A stretch of 64,000 bases of DNA. Origin: Pseudeuparius sepicola. Taxonomy: Eukaryota > Arthropoda > Insecta > Coleoptera > Anthribidae. The position numbers and the translations under genes are program-made. Shown here one piece after another: positions 43,801-54,999 of this stretch (within the stretch, counting starts at the first letter, position 1; the number at the start of each line of letters is the position of its first letter). The stretch covers positions 110,784,035 through 110,848,034 of the forward strand of contig OY987298.1 in the NCBI GenBank assembly GCA_963920635.1, written 5' to 3'. Under the pieces are notes generated by a model. The model had not been told where the DNA came from, searched no databases, and saw only the letters and a list, made by a program, of their open reading frames with translations.

Positions 43801-44264
43801 TATATACTTTACTAATACTACTCTGTATTTCTGAATTGACTTTTACGACTACACCTCTGACTTCTATTCCCCCAATATGGTAAGATATACTGCTGGTTGT
43901 TTTATTTTATATGCTCTGCTATAAGGACGTCTCTGATATGAATAATACCTTCCCCATCTTTGAGAGTATGACCACATAATGTTAATATATGGTCAATAAT
44001 TAGTTTCGAAAAAACTTTCGACAGCAAAGGGCGTCACAGAAAAAATAAGGTGGTTCCGAGCGTATCAGTAACTAGTACGGAGTTAAAACCCGTTGAGCAC
44101 ATGCGAGGCAGGTGTAGTTCTTTATTCGCCAGTAGCGGCGGACGTGGGAAACTTGCCTAAAACTTGGGAATTCAACGCCTGCCAATATGAACAAAAGAAA
44201 TGACATAATTTTTGAAATATTAACCAATCAGGTGATGATTTCAGCGATAATACCACTAGCGGTA

Positions 44265-44935
44265 TTTTCACTAGTAATCGCCCTAGTGCTTGAATTATTG
44301 CCGGAAATTTTTCGAGTAGAGAGAAGAGAGAAGAGAAAAATTTCGGATATTAATTCAAGAACGTGGGGGATTCGGTAAGAAAATTCCATACTTACACGTA
44401 AATTAAACGAAATTATTATCAAAATTTTTGTTGAGAATATGTATGTTACAATGTCACATTATAATAATGACATCTGCTGCCTAGAGCAAGTGAGAATATT
44501 TCCGGAAATTTTTTGAGTTGCCATGACAGCGAATCAAAAAACGAGCCTTTGATTGGTCAAAAAAGGTAGGTATGGAATTTTCACTAGTAATCGCCCTAGT
44601 GCTTGAATTATTGCCGGAAATTATTCGAGTACACGAATTTTCTTAAAAAATTCTTGTTAGAGAAAAATTTCCGGATATTAATTCAAGAACGTGGGGGATT
44701 CGGTAAGAAAATTCCATACCTGCATGTAAATTAAACGAAATTATCAAAATTTTTGTTGAGTATTAAAATGTCACCTTATTATAATAATGCCAACTGTCAA
44801 AAAATTTCCGCTGTAATCACCTCCCGAGCAAGTGAGAATATTTCCGGAAATTTTTTGAGTTGCCATGATAACGAAGCAAAAAACGAGCCATAAAATTGGT
44901 CAAAAAAGGTAGGTATGGAATTTTCGTATGTAATG
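44265..44935 (+). repeat. Tandem duplication of a 320-345 bp unit
   Basis: Two consecutive units share GTAATCGCCCTAGTGCTTG, GAACGTGGGGGATTCGG and CAAGTGAGAATATTTCCGG, in the same order and orientation. Unit 2 starts near 44587. A third part-copy lies at 45658-45756. Confidence 0.85.
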
Positions 44936-45516
44936 TCACTATAGTGCTGGAAATTTTATCGATAAGTTTTTCGAAAGCGCTATTTTGCCTAGAAAGATCA
45001 CGAGTATAAATTGGGCTTTTATCTCTGAAAATAAAAGCTCAATTTGTACGAGTGGTTTTCCTAATGGACAAAATAGGGCTTGAGAATAAAATTATTTAGA
45101 AAAATTTCCGGCACGAGTGGTATTTGTCGAGATTATTTCACGAATACGATTTAATAATTTCTGTATAAATTTTTTCTATGTTTACATTTCCAAAACGACT
45201 CATTTTGAACGAGTTTATTGACAGCTTCGACTGTAGCGTTCGAGTAAACAAACATGACGCTTGGGTATCCAAGGCAAATGCGATTATACCTACACCCTGT
45301 CGGCGTTGATTTATTTTCTGAATGTGTCATAAATTTAAATGGAGGCGGAGGTCTAAATAACAAGAATTTAGCAATGTAAAAGTTATATAAATTCATTGAT
45401 ATAATGCGCAACATAATTGATAAGCTGCATAATTTAGAACAGTGTGAAACACACAAACTTTAAGAAGTAGGTACGTGTTTGTATCCAACAGATTCTCGGT
45501 TGCTAAGCAACGAAGT

Positions 45517-45566
45517 GATAATTTGCACAAGTGCAATTACCGGTAATTGCACTAGTGCAAATTATC
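45517..45566. repeat. 50-bp palindrome without a spacer
   Basis: GATAATTTGCACAAGTGCAA then TTACC|GGTAA and the mirrored arm, with one mismatched pair out of 25. Each arm itself contains the smaller palindrome TTGCAC-A/T-AGTGCAA. Able to form a cruciform. Confidence 0.95.
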
Positions 45567-45657
45567 GCTAGCAGAGGCATATCATTGGTTGGATTTTTAT
45601 GGAAGGAGCTACCTTATTGGATGCAAGCAGTATGAGGGAAATAATCGCTGAAATTCT

Positions 45658-45756
45658 ACTAGCAAATGAGAATATTTCCGGAAATTTTTTGAGTTGCCAT
45701 GACAACGAAGCAAAAAACGAGCCTCTAATTGGTCAAAAAATGTAGGTATGGAATTT
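45658..45756 (+). repeat. Third, separated copy of part of the 44265 unit
   Basis: GAGAATATTTCCGGAAATTT and TTGAGTTGCCATGACAACG match both tandem units. 700 bases of other sequence lie between. Confidence 0.85.
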
Positions 45757-47726
45757 TCGCTGAAATGCTACTCTCTTAGTTACGCCCTAATTGTTTACGC
45801 TAAACCAATATTGTGGCAGCTAAAACTGATAAACCGATAACTTCTTCATATTACCAAATTTAATATAGGACTAGAAGATACGTTTGCAGTTAACACATTG
45901 ATCGTTAAATATCTATTAGCACAAAAATCATATTCAGAACAGAAAGCTCAACCTAAATGACCACTGTCAAACGAACTTTAACTTTTAAGCATGATAATTA
46001 AATTTATATACGGCTAGTTAAGTAAGACATTCATCTGACCTTAATCGGCTAGGGGCATTATTCTCGCTTTGCGTGCGAGAGGTCCTACTGCGCAGTCGTG
46101 GTATTTTCAATTTTGGGATTATAATTCGTAAAATTAACGAAAGGTATTATCGATAATAGGCACACCACTTGTTATACTACCGATGAAAATACATGTGTAT
46201 GGGGCGAACAAAAAAAAAACGCCATTCACAATAAAAGCAGTGACTATTATGGTCACTGATAAAAGTATTAAATTTAATGCGGCTGTATGTGCTATACTTG
46301 CCAAGTGACTTGACTCCAGAGATTCGGCGATTTCTTGTTCAACTAATCATTCTTGTAACGTAGATTCAAATTAACTCGCGACATAGTAATTCCATTGTTT
46401 TAGATACCTAGAGGACGAAACATCGAAAAATACTTAAAAAAAAGGAAGAAAGTGTAGGTGGTTAAAAACAACTGACAGAGTCGCGCTTGTTATCCTATAA
46501 CTATTGGCTGGTGGCTAAGTGCGTCCCATAAAAATTAAGTCTATTTCTTTCGAGTTTTTCATTGCACCGACTGTTGAATTTTGAGCATTTCCAGAACCCT
46601 TTGGGATCCCAACTAATTTGACACGTTTCCTAGTTGAAAATATCAGCCTTTCTACCTTTTTGTCTTCGACTATTAGGATATACAGCGATGGATTTTAAAA
46701 AATTACACTGCGTCAATTTCTGCGTAAGTGAACGGATTCGGAGAAAACCTGTTTTGATGGCGATATTTTCTATAAGGAGTTTGAAGACAACTGCTAAGCA
46801 TTCCAATAAAAACATATCTTATTTATAAAATGTCTAATTAACAATGCTGTTGTTTCTCTTGCTGCTGGTTTGTAAATTATGTGAAGGACGCCACTGCCCC
46901 GGGTACTATCAACGTTCGTCTCATGCCGAGCCTCGTTCGTTCACTCTAGCGCAACGCCAAGCCACCTGCTCGCCTCGCCCGCTGACCACCGGAGCTCCCA
47001 CCCCTGGTTTATGGCCACCCGATAACGAAGCCCAGACTTTTTGTGTGAATATAATTTCACAATGTGGAATTATGTGGCATTTTTTTGGGGGAGCTGCTTC
47101 GGTTATTAGGGCACGCCTTGCCAGCAGCGCCCGCGGCTCTGCTTGGATAAGATAAAAGATAAAGCAGGCGTGTGAATGAGAAAATAGTTTATCTTTTTAT
47201 TACAAATAACAGTTTTATGCTTTATTGCATAGTTGACACATGTGTAGTAAACAAGTGCTGGAAAGAGGTAGTACATTCATATAATAAATTAATAGACGAA
47301 GTTAGGTTTAGAACCAACTTGTTTTTAGAACATGTTTATGTATTTAGTTCATTTTTTTATATTCATATCAAATGATACAACACATTTGGGAATTGCTATT
47401 GTGTCCAAAAGATGTCCAAAATGAATCCTATTATAGACATTATTCTTTTGGCAGTAAGCCTGTTGACAAATTTTTTAATTAGATTATAAACGCACAGAGT
47501 GACAGGTACAAAAAAACTAGGTCAATAATCGACAACGGAATCTTTGAACCAGAATAACACGACTAATTTACGCAATTTTTTTTATCTTATAGATGCCAAA
47601 ATACAGGGTTAAAACGAATTTTATTATAAAATATTTAGTTGAAATTTGGCGCGAGTTATTTTTTTATTGTGGTATTTTATTTAAAAAATTTTAGGAGACC
47701 CACAAATCCCACAAAGTTACTTAGGT
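45757..47726. other. Intronic DNA, no gene recognised
   Basis: A 103-codon frame at 46844-47155 begins MLLFLLLLVCKLCEG, which looks like a signal peptide, and continues through a GC-rich stretch (46890-47040). It has no family resemblance, no splice context and no further support, so I do not call it a gene. Confidence 0.45.
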
Positions 47727-47860
47727 ACAGTCGCGGACAGTTGGTATCGAACGACCTGAAGAGGTTTCTCGTGGCTATCGTTACAGGGCGCGCGGAGACG
47801 GCAACATCGCGCTGGAGTCTGCAGCCGGCCGGTCTGCTAAAAATAGAACCATAAAATGCA
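47727..47860 (+). repeat. tRNA-derived SINE, copy with 80 conserved bases
   Basis: 47727-47806 is identical, base for base, to the complement of 53061-53140 (ACAGTCGCGGACAGTTGG to GGAGACGGCAACA). Sequence after that diverges. It includes an A-box-like TGGCTATCGTTAC. Both copies would encode the peptide SRGQLVSNDLKRFLVAIV by chance of sharing; I treat it as SINE rather than gene. Confidence 0.65.
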
Positions 47861-48199
47861 AATTACAGCCTCCAGCCTCTCACAGCAAAGGAACAAAATT
47901 CGAGGAAAATGCAACTTTGTGCTGGTAATAATTCCAACCCCAGTGTTGGTATTTAATATTTCGTACTATTTTATCATGTTACTATACCGTCTAGTATTTA
48001 TGATAATGAAATAAAAAAATAATAAATATCAAGGCTGAGATTAGAATCAACACCACAATAAAAGTTGCTTTTTCTCGAGTTTCCTTCCTTTGCTGCCAGC
48101 ACCCTGTATTAATTAGGAATATGAAATTAGGTAAATCCATAGTCAATTTGAGCCACAATAGAATTCCGAAGAATTTCTCAAAAACAATAATTTAATATA

Positions 48200-49000
48200 C
48201 AGGGTGTCTACTTTTAAACATATGCAAATTAATAAAATCTTTATTTTTGGAGATAATCCCTGAACATTCTTTGTGTGAAAGGCCTTCAAAAATCGCTTCT
48301 TTTAGCCTTCCTATCATTTTCAAAAGGCAAATCCAGGTCCGGCTACGATTTTTGAGTGTTTTTTTATTTAAAATCTACCAATACAGCGTTAATCAGGATC
48401 CCCCTAAAACCCCTTTATATACCAAATTTGAACAAAGAATTTAGAGAGAGATCTATTCTACAGGATGTCAAGGTTCAGCAAAATAGGAAATTTACAGGCA
48501 TTTGGCGAGTCAAGTGTGCCATGGAATCCCGTCAAAATAGTTTAATTGTCAACAGAACCACTCAAAGTGTTGGTGTGCAAAGATTCAATACAGGGTATTT
48601 TTCTCTGCCCCATCTGAAAATGCTGAATTTTTATGACTTGACTCGCCAGAGATGCCTGAAGAGGTTTCTTTAAATTTCCTATTTTGCTCAATTTTGACAT
48701 CCTGTAGAATAGAACTCTCTCTATATTTTTTGTTCAAATTTGGTATATAAAGGGTTTTCGACTGTCCTGATTGACGCTGTGGTGTCAGATTTTAAATAAA
48801 AAAATGGCTAAATGGTTTTTGTGAAAATCGGGGGAATAAAAAAATCGTAGCCGGCCCTGGATTTGCAATTTGAAAATGGCAGGATTGCTAAAATAAGCGG
48901 CTTTTGAAGTCCTTTCGGACAAAAAACAGATCAAGCGATTATCTCAAAAATTAAAGATTTCAAGGATTTGTATAATATGTTTAAAAGTAGATATGGGGGC
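48200..49000. mobile_element. Palindromic family A element
   Basis: Starts CAGGGTGTCTAC after TA (48198-48199). The arms run from 48200 to about 48600 and back to about 49000, sharing ATCCAGGTCCGGCTACG/CGTAGCCGGCCCTGGAT, a CATCCTGTAGAATAGA-type block and GACTCGCCA/TGGCGAGTC. The outer right end has decayed (GTAGATATGGGG in place of GTAGACACCCTG). Non-coding. Confidence 0.75.
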
Positions 49001-49300
49001 TCTTAATATTAATTAGAAAATGTATGGCACAAAATTAATGGATTATCGGATTACCTGAGTTGAAATATTTTAGCATAGATATTTATATCTTTTTAAATAG
49101 GTATTTATTAATTATACCTACCTGCACTTAATATAACTAAATTTAGGGGATTAACTTAATAATTGTAATATTGAATTGGATGTAGATTTTGAAAATATCG
49201 ATTATACCTGCTCCTAGCCCTTTGTATAAATACTAAGGTGGGTGGGCTAAAATTATTTAGTCAGTATCCTAATTCGAGAGAGTAACTAACAGTGTTCGTT

Positions 49301-50303
49301 ATGCCTCGTTTGAGTGAATCCGTCAAGCACCGTATCATCGCCAAACTAGAAAATGGTTGGGCTATTTCCCGACTGGCCGAAGAATTTGGTGTATCTAAAA
49401 GCACCATTTTCAATATAAAGAAGAAATATGACGAAACCGGAAGCGTGGAAAACATACATAGAGGAGGAAATGTGAAAATTACGTCTGACCAACAAGATGA
49501 GCAACTAGCTAATTTTTGCCTTGCAAATCCGTTTAAATCCGCCGTTGAAGCAGTATCTGCAACACAATTTCCAGCAAGTGTTAGAACTGCCCGAAGGAGA
49601 TTAGATGCAGCCAATCTGAAATCTCGCACGGCCAGCAACAAAATTCAGCTGACCGAGGCTAATAAGGAAGTCAGGTTGCAGATATGCCGAGAGTTTCAGC
49701 GTTTACCGCCACATTATTGGGAGAAGGTAATATTTAGCGACGAAAAGATCTTTCAAAGCCATTACAATGGCAAAGTGCGAGTATATAGACCTTCGGTGAG
49801 TTCAAGATATGACGAAAGATTTGTGTCACCCAGGAAAAGGAGTGGGCATTTTTCCGTCAACATATGGGCCTGGATAAGCTACCGTGGACCTGGCATTTGT
49901 TGGAGAATCGACGACCGCTTCACAGCAGCTCGCTATTGCGAGATACTCGAAGGCGGATTGTTACCAACTGCAACGGAAATGTATCCCGATGGCTTCGTTT
50001 TCCAGCATGATAACGCTCCTGTGCATACAGCAAGAATAGTTCGCGAATGGTTCACCGAAAACGTAGAAAAGTTGCAATGGCCGGCGAAGAGTCCTGACTT
50101 GAATCCCATTGAGAATGTGTGGGGCAGAATGGCGCGGACAATGGAGAACTTCGTACCCCAAAAATAGGGAGGCACTTTGGCAGAAGATTCAACAAACGTG
50201 GGATGAAGTCGTAACCCATGATCTCTGCTGCCAACTCATAGATTCGATGAGCAGGAGAGTTCAGAAAGTCATCCTATCCCAAGGTGGGTATACTAAATAT
50301 TAA
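49301..50303 (+). pseudogene. Tc1-like DD34E transposase with one evident frameshift
   Basis: ATG at 49301 (MPRLSESVKHRIIAKLENGW). Residues 1-60 form a helix-turn-helix (ISRLAEEFGVSKSTIFNIKK), and residues to about 120 a second DNA-binding region. The catalytic blocks are all present: VIFSDEKIF (first D), FQHDNAPVHTA (second D), and WPAKSPDLNPIENVWG (E), with about 34 residues between second D and E, as in Tc1. At about 50160, in CCCCAAAAATAGGG, the frame stops after VPQK and continues one frame over as NREALWQKIQQTWDEVV to a stop at 50303, giving a normal length of about 330 residues in total. No terminal inverted repeats were recognised. It is young by its integrity, but the frameshift disables it unless it is a sequencing error. 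Confidence 0.9.
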
Positions 50304-50597
50304 TATACATATAATATAATAATGGAAAATGCATTTGATTTCTTGCCTTTATTTAATTATGTTATAGTCATAAAGATTTTAATGGGTTTATAGTTTTTTC
50401 GGATTCTTCCTGTGTCGGTGGTTCTAATAAAACTTCGTAATCATTATATCCAGCTTGTGGAAGTCCTCAATCACCTGAAATTATTTTATTTTATCCAGGT
50501 AATCACATTGAGGTCCAGGGAGGTGTGTAAAGCTTGACACGTGTCCCTGCTGTGTGTCTTCTGATGTTATTGATAAAGGTATGCAATTTAAATAATA

Positions 50598-51136
50598 GAG
50601 AGTTATTGCAGAAATAAATAACGTCGCGCTCTTTTTTGACGTTATTTTGACATTTGAGCATGCGCAGTCGTAGTTTGACATAAGGTCGTCCATAATAAGG
50701 TTATTTTCCTTTATTTTTGTTTATTGTTATACCATAATATACGTTATTTTTACCTTATTTGTCACAATTCTTAAAATAAATTCTGATTTGTCAGAAAACG
50801 CTAGTGTTCTGTGAAAGTAGGACTTAACCTAAAATGTTCGTTGCTTGTTTGCGTTTGCACCTTGTTTGTTTTCATTAGTCTTTCACCTTGGTGTTCCGTG
50901 GTTATTTGGCTGTTTTCCCAGTTTTTTCCGGAGCAAAATTATAAAAGCACATAATATTCTAGTGAAAGTGTAGAAATACAAAACAATAAAGTAAACGTAA
51001 ACAAGCCCTTAATTTGGATACATAAATTACGACTTGCAATAACTATTGTCAGAATCATAAATAACGTATGAGAGTATTCAAATAAGGTCGTCTTAAATAC
51101 TGCTTAATGCCAAAAACAGTTTCTGCAATAACTCTC
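50598..51136. mobile_element. TA-flanked MITE with GAGAGTTATTGCAGAAA ends
   Basis: GAGAGTTATTGCAGAAA at the left and its exact inverse at the right, bordered by TA at 50596-50597 and 51137-51138. 539 bp, non-coding. AATAAGGTCGTC... blocks recur inside both halves. Confidence 0.65.
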
Positions 51137-51138
51137 TA

Positions 51139-51548
51139 TTAAGTTACAAGGGTAATTTTATGTCTGTGACCCCCTAATCTCATTTATCTGTTGAAGGGCA
51201 TTTTATGAGAAACAATGGAGCATTGCAGCACCACGAAAACCAATTTATTAAAACTTCTGACCAATTTCTTCAAAAATAAGAAAAAATAAATAAAAGGGAC
51301 ACCCCTTTTATTTTATAATCATTTATGTTTAGGACTACGAGACCTAACAACTAAATGTTGGAACAAATACTTATTTTGCAAAGAAAAGAATAATTTATGA
51401 AAATCCTTTTAATTAACTTTTTTAATTCTAGGGTTATTAGCTAAATATATTTTTAGTGTTACTACATATTTTTTTATTATAACATAAAAATACATTTTTG
51501 TTGCAACGCAAAATATTTATTAACTTAATGTCTAAAACCGCTGACAAC
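51139..51548. other. Intronic DNA, no gene recognised
   Basis: AT-rich, nothing seen. Confidence 0.5.
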
Positions 51549-51550
51549 TA

Positions 51551-51784
51551 TACTTAGTGTATTTGGAAATGAAAGGAGGCCATAAATATTGATTGAGAAG
51601 GAAAATTCGACCATTTCAGTGGCGTGCTCTTTTGCTAAAAATCTGATGAGGATAAATACGCAAATTAATATTCGGGCGAGTTATGTAGTATTTTATGACG
51701 GACTCTCGAGCCTCTGATAAAGAATTTGCATTTATATTTATAATAAGCCATAAACCTTCCTTTCATTTCCAAATACACTATGTA
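51551..51784. mobile_element. Small MITE with TAGTGTATTTGGAAATG ends
   Basis: TTAGTGTATTTGGAAATGAAAGGA at the left is matched by its inverse TCCTTTCATTTCC-AAATACACTA at the right, with TA on each side. About 235 bp. Confidence 0.65.
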
Positions 51785-52084
51785 TATACAGTATGTCCAC
51801 AGAAGAGGTGTTGAATAGGAACACTTTCTTATCTTTAATTTTACCGCAAAAAGTTACTCTTGATAAAAACTTTGCTAACATTTCTTATGTGGAAATAAGT
51901 TGCTAGGAAAAGTTGTTCAAAAGTAAAGGATACTCCATACTACCAATTTTAGAAACAATTGGCACACTTTGATTTATTTGAAAAACATTTTTCGCTTTGG
52001 CCCTATCACTGCATTAAATATATTTTTTTTATGTAAGTAAGCTTATATAAGCATAATAAATATGGCAATTTTAGACGGCTAGGT

Positions 52085-52500
52085 GATGTTAAAAAATAAA
52101 TCGGCATCCATAACCAACTTTTCACGCAATACAAAAAAAAACTCAAGTCGACAAAAATATGAAAACAAAACTATCAATTTATTTAATTTTTTTTTGATCA
52201 AACAAGATCTTTAATATGAGAAAATTTGTCTTTAATTTGAATAACTGTTGATGTTTTTAATTGCTATTTCGACTTCACACTTTAAACAAATTAGCGGGAA
52301 AACTAGTACAAATTGTATGAAAATTTTCTTTTGTCAATGTTCTTGCGTGATCTAATTGCCGCTAATCTCCAATTAAAATTTTCCCTCGACTTTCAAAATA
52401 AATTGATTGTTTTCAGATTGTTGATTTAAGTTTTTTTTGGTATTGCGCGAAAAGTTGGCCATAGATACCGACTTCTTTTTTTAACATTAACCAACTATCT
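52085..52500. repeat. Foldback with CCAACTTTTCACGCAATAC arms
   Basis: ATAACCAACTTTTCACGCAA and CAAAAAAAAACTC are repeated inverted at 52430-52485. A third, direct copy of the right arm occurs at 52740-52870. Confidence 0.7.
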
Positions 52501-52739
52501 AAAATTTACACGTTTTTGTTTCTTAAGATTTTTCAGTAGGGAGCCAAATAACTACTTTAATAAACTAAAACAATGGCCTTTAATAACTAAAACAATGGCC
52601 TCAACAGAGCCGAAGAGCCTGTGTAATTTTCAGAAACTATCTGAGCACCCAGTTGCATAAAGCTTCTCAGTGCCATCAATTTTCAATATAAAAGTTTTCT
52701 TCGGTATCTTAAAATAAATAGGTATGTTACGGCTATTTA

Positions 52740-52870
52740 ATAATTTTGCTCAATTGGAGGTTTTTTTATATTGCGCGACAAGTTGACCATGGATGTTGAT
52801 TACTTTTTCAGGGCCACTTAGCTGTCCAAAATTGTCACCTTTTTGTTTCTCATGTTTTTTTTGTAGGGCG
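52740..52870. repeat. Extra arm of the 52085 foldback family
   Basis: TTATATTGCGCGACAAGTTGACCATGG-like start matches 52440-52470. The neighbouring GAGCCGAAGAGCCTGTGTAA at about 52610 also matches 38295, tying both loci to one family. Confidence 0.55.
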
Positions 52871-52964
52871 CAAAATAAGCGAGGAAATCGCGGTGGTAGT
52901 TTAAAAAATCATACTGTATACTTGTGAACTGTTTTAATAAATAGTTTAATACTGATTCCTTAAT

Positions 52965-53140
52965 TTTTTTTAACCCTTTCGGTGACATCGGCTTAATCGC
53001 TTGCAAAGAATTCTCGGAACAAGATACCCGTTCGAACCATCCGATGCCGAAGGCGCGCGCTGTTGCCGTCTCCGCGCGCCCTGTAACGATAGCCACGAGA
53101 AACCTCTTCAGGTCGTTCGATACCAACTGTCCGCGACTGT
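52965..53140 (-). repeat. tRNA-derived SINE, longer copy
   Basis: Minus orientation: 80 bases identical to 47727-47806, then GCGCGCGCCTTCGGCATC, and a B box GGTTCGAAC (complement of 53030-53038) about 60 bases after an A-box-like TGGCTATCG. It ends in an A-rich stretch near 52970. Layout and boxes indicate a tRNA-derived SINE. Confidence 0.7.
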
Positions 53141-53141
53141 A

Positions 53142-53414
53142 CATAGATTTAGTATAAAATTTGAAAATTAAATTCTTATTTCAAAAACGGTAAGAGATAA
53201 TGGTATATAGTTTTATACAGTTCTAACCCATGACGGAGCAGATTCCAAAAAACTGAAAATATATAGGGTGTTCCCATTAAAAAACGTATGTTTGGTTTGC
53301 CCCGCTCTAAGAAAAGCCCTGTAGATTCATAGTATAAGAGGTAGGTATAGGTCTCCAAAAACTGTTTGTACTAAAAGTTTTGTTCGAAAAGTTTTTTTTT
53401 ATACTTCAAAACTT
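53142..53414. other. Intronic DNA with CAGGGTG-type fragment
   Basis: ATATAGGGTGTTCCCATT near 53263 is a degenerate foldback end. No gene. Confidence 0.5.
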
Positions 53415-53461
53415 ACAGTTCGTGCGACATTTTTGGTAAACTCCCTAGATTGCCTGGGATG
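53415..53461 (+). repeat. 47-bp exact repeat X, copy 1
   Basis: ACAGTTCGTGCGACATTTTT to TGCCTGGGATG, identical to 54684-54730. It lies before the first SINE E copy, while the second lies after the next one. Confidence 0.9.
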
Positions 53462-53574
53462 CCGGAGTTAAGGAGGATGGGATTGTTCCTTGAGATACCC
53501 TGTACTCTTTGTCCCCCCAACTTTTTTGCGTACGCCTATGGTTTAAATTTTAAATAATTGCTCGTTAACCTTAA

Positions 53575-53812
53575 CAGTTTATCTGTGTGATTTATTAATT
53601 ATTGTCCTATACTCACTGGGATTTCTAGGTTTTCTGTAGTACTTGAGTGAATGCTACTTTAGTTTTATCGTAAAAGTCGACCCTAGCCGCAAATGGCAAC
53701 GAAGACAAAATAATAGTAATTGGAACCCTTCCGCCGCACAAGCCTTAATGGGTTGTTTCTGGGGTACTCCTAGTCTGGAATATTTTGAGGGTGAGAATTA
53801 TTATTGTTATAT
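53575..53812 (+). repeat. SINE family E, copy 2
   Basis: CTATACTCACTGGGATT, CCCTAGCCGCAAATGGCAACG and GTGAGAATTATTATTG match the 54170-54592 copy. The 5' head is missing here. Confidence 0.75.
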
Positions 53813-54169
53813 CGTTATTAATCATTCATTAGAATCTGTGTTAGTTTTCCACAATTTATTTTCTCTTGCAAAATTGTTATTTTTATGATTATTTATACGA
53901 TGTTTACGTGATATTGCAGCTTAGTTGGCTATTCTTGAATTTTCTTGTTAATAATTTTAGGCTTTGCCCATTGAAAGGAAAATCGTTCTTTTGAAATATT
54001 AAGCCCAAATTTGGTATGAGTTTTCTATAAACAGGATCTCGTAAATTGTCTTACTTAAATGAGAAGTTAAATGATTTGGGGGTTTTATAAATATTGCCCC
54101 TCGCCTCAGCTTCTTGCTACGTACGCCTGCCTATAAGTTATCTGTACATATCTCATGTTAGGTTAGGCA
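53813..54169. other. Intronic DNA between two SINE E copies
   Basis: AT-rich, no features apart from a CTACGTACGCCTG transposon-end-like sequence near 54117 with no partner found. Confidence 0.45.
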
Positions 54170-54592
54170 AATTACAGGGGCCGCGGTGGCGTCGCTCGTA
54201 CCGGCGCTGACTTTTTAGACTGCATGTGTTTCTGCCTTCGATCGACCTTGTTTCGAGGCAGGCGCAAGCATATTATGTCTTTAAAAAAAACACCGCTATG
54301 GCCAAGAGCGCTGGACAAATGTGGGTTCACGGTATTGCTCCTAAATAGGCTTTATCCGTGTGATTTACTAATTGTCCTACACTCACTGGGATTACTACGG
54401 TTTTCTAGGGTTTTCCGTAGTAATTGAGCGAATGCTATCCTAGTTCTATCGGAGAAAAGTCGGCCCTAGCCGCAAATGGCAACGAGGACAAAATAATAGT
54501 ATTTGCCCCCCTTCCCCGCACAAGCATGTGGTTGCTTCTGGGTTACTCCTAGTTTGGAGTATTGTGAGGGTGAGAATTATTATTATTATTAT
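54170..54592 (+). repeat. SINE family E, fullest copy
   Basis: GC-rich head GGGGCCGCGGTGGCGTCGC at 54177 with an A-box-like TGGCGTCGCTCGTACC, and a B-box-like CTTCGATCGACC 45 bases on, then a body shared with 53575 and 9617, ending in GTGAGAATT followed by seven ATT triplets. Head, body and simple tail are the usual SINE layout. The pol III boxes are imperfect. Confidence 0.65.
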
Positions 54593-54683
54593 TTAACAGA
54601 AAATCCTACAAAATTTCGCGTAAACCATACCATAAAATAAAATTTTTCAATAGTAAAAAAAAATATTAATAGCGAGGTCGTTG

Positions 54684-54730
54684 ACAGTTCGTGCGACATT
54701 TTTGGTAAACTCCCTAGATTGCCTGGGATG
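54684..54730 (+). repeat. 47-bp exact repeat X, copy 2
   Basis: Identical over 47 bases to 53415-53461. Confidence 0.9.
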
Positions 54731-54959
54731 ACAGTAAAAACCAGGGACCGAGCCAAGGACGTATTAGGGCGCATTGGGTAAACTGAATTTTCGGACGTTT
54801 ACAAAAAGTCGAATCGAAACGAAACCGATCTATTTTTGTATTGTTTTTGTCTAGACGCCCAAACAAACAACTTTAGAAGAAGCGTCGATACATTCCTGCA
54901 TTTAGGGGTGTAAACAAAAAAATACGACAAAAAATAAAATACGGCTCTGGCACCCCTGA

Positions 54960-54988
54960 CACAGCTTACCATGTTAGGGTAAGCTGTG
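54960..54988. repeat. Hairpin CACAGCTTACC/GGTAAGCTGTG
   Basis: Perfect 11-bp stem with a 7-base loop (ATGTTAG). Not followed by a T-run that would suggest a terminator. Confidence 0.8.
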
Positions 54989-54999
54989 CCCCTGATTTG

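Noticed and set aside
44265..45756. CRISPR-like array
   Set aside because: Units are about 330 bp tandem copies without regular short repeats and spacers, and the DNA is eukaryotic.
46844..47155. 103-codon frame with a signal-peptide-like start (MLLFLLLLVCKLCEG)
   Set aside because: No family resemblance in the rest, GC-rich stretch in the middle is frame-independent, no splice or conservation evidence.
54731..54957. CAGGGACCGAGCC ... GGCTCTGGCACCCCTG as a possible hAT element
   Set aside because: The ends match poorly and the flanking 8 bases differ (GTAAAAAC versus ACACAGCT).
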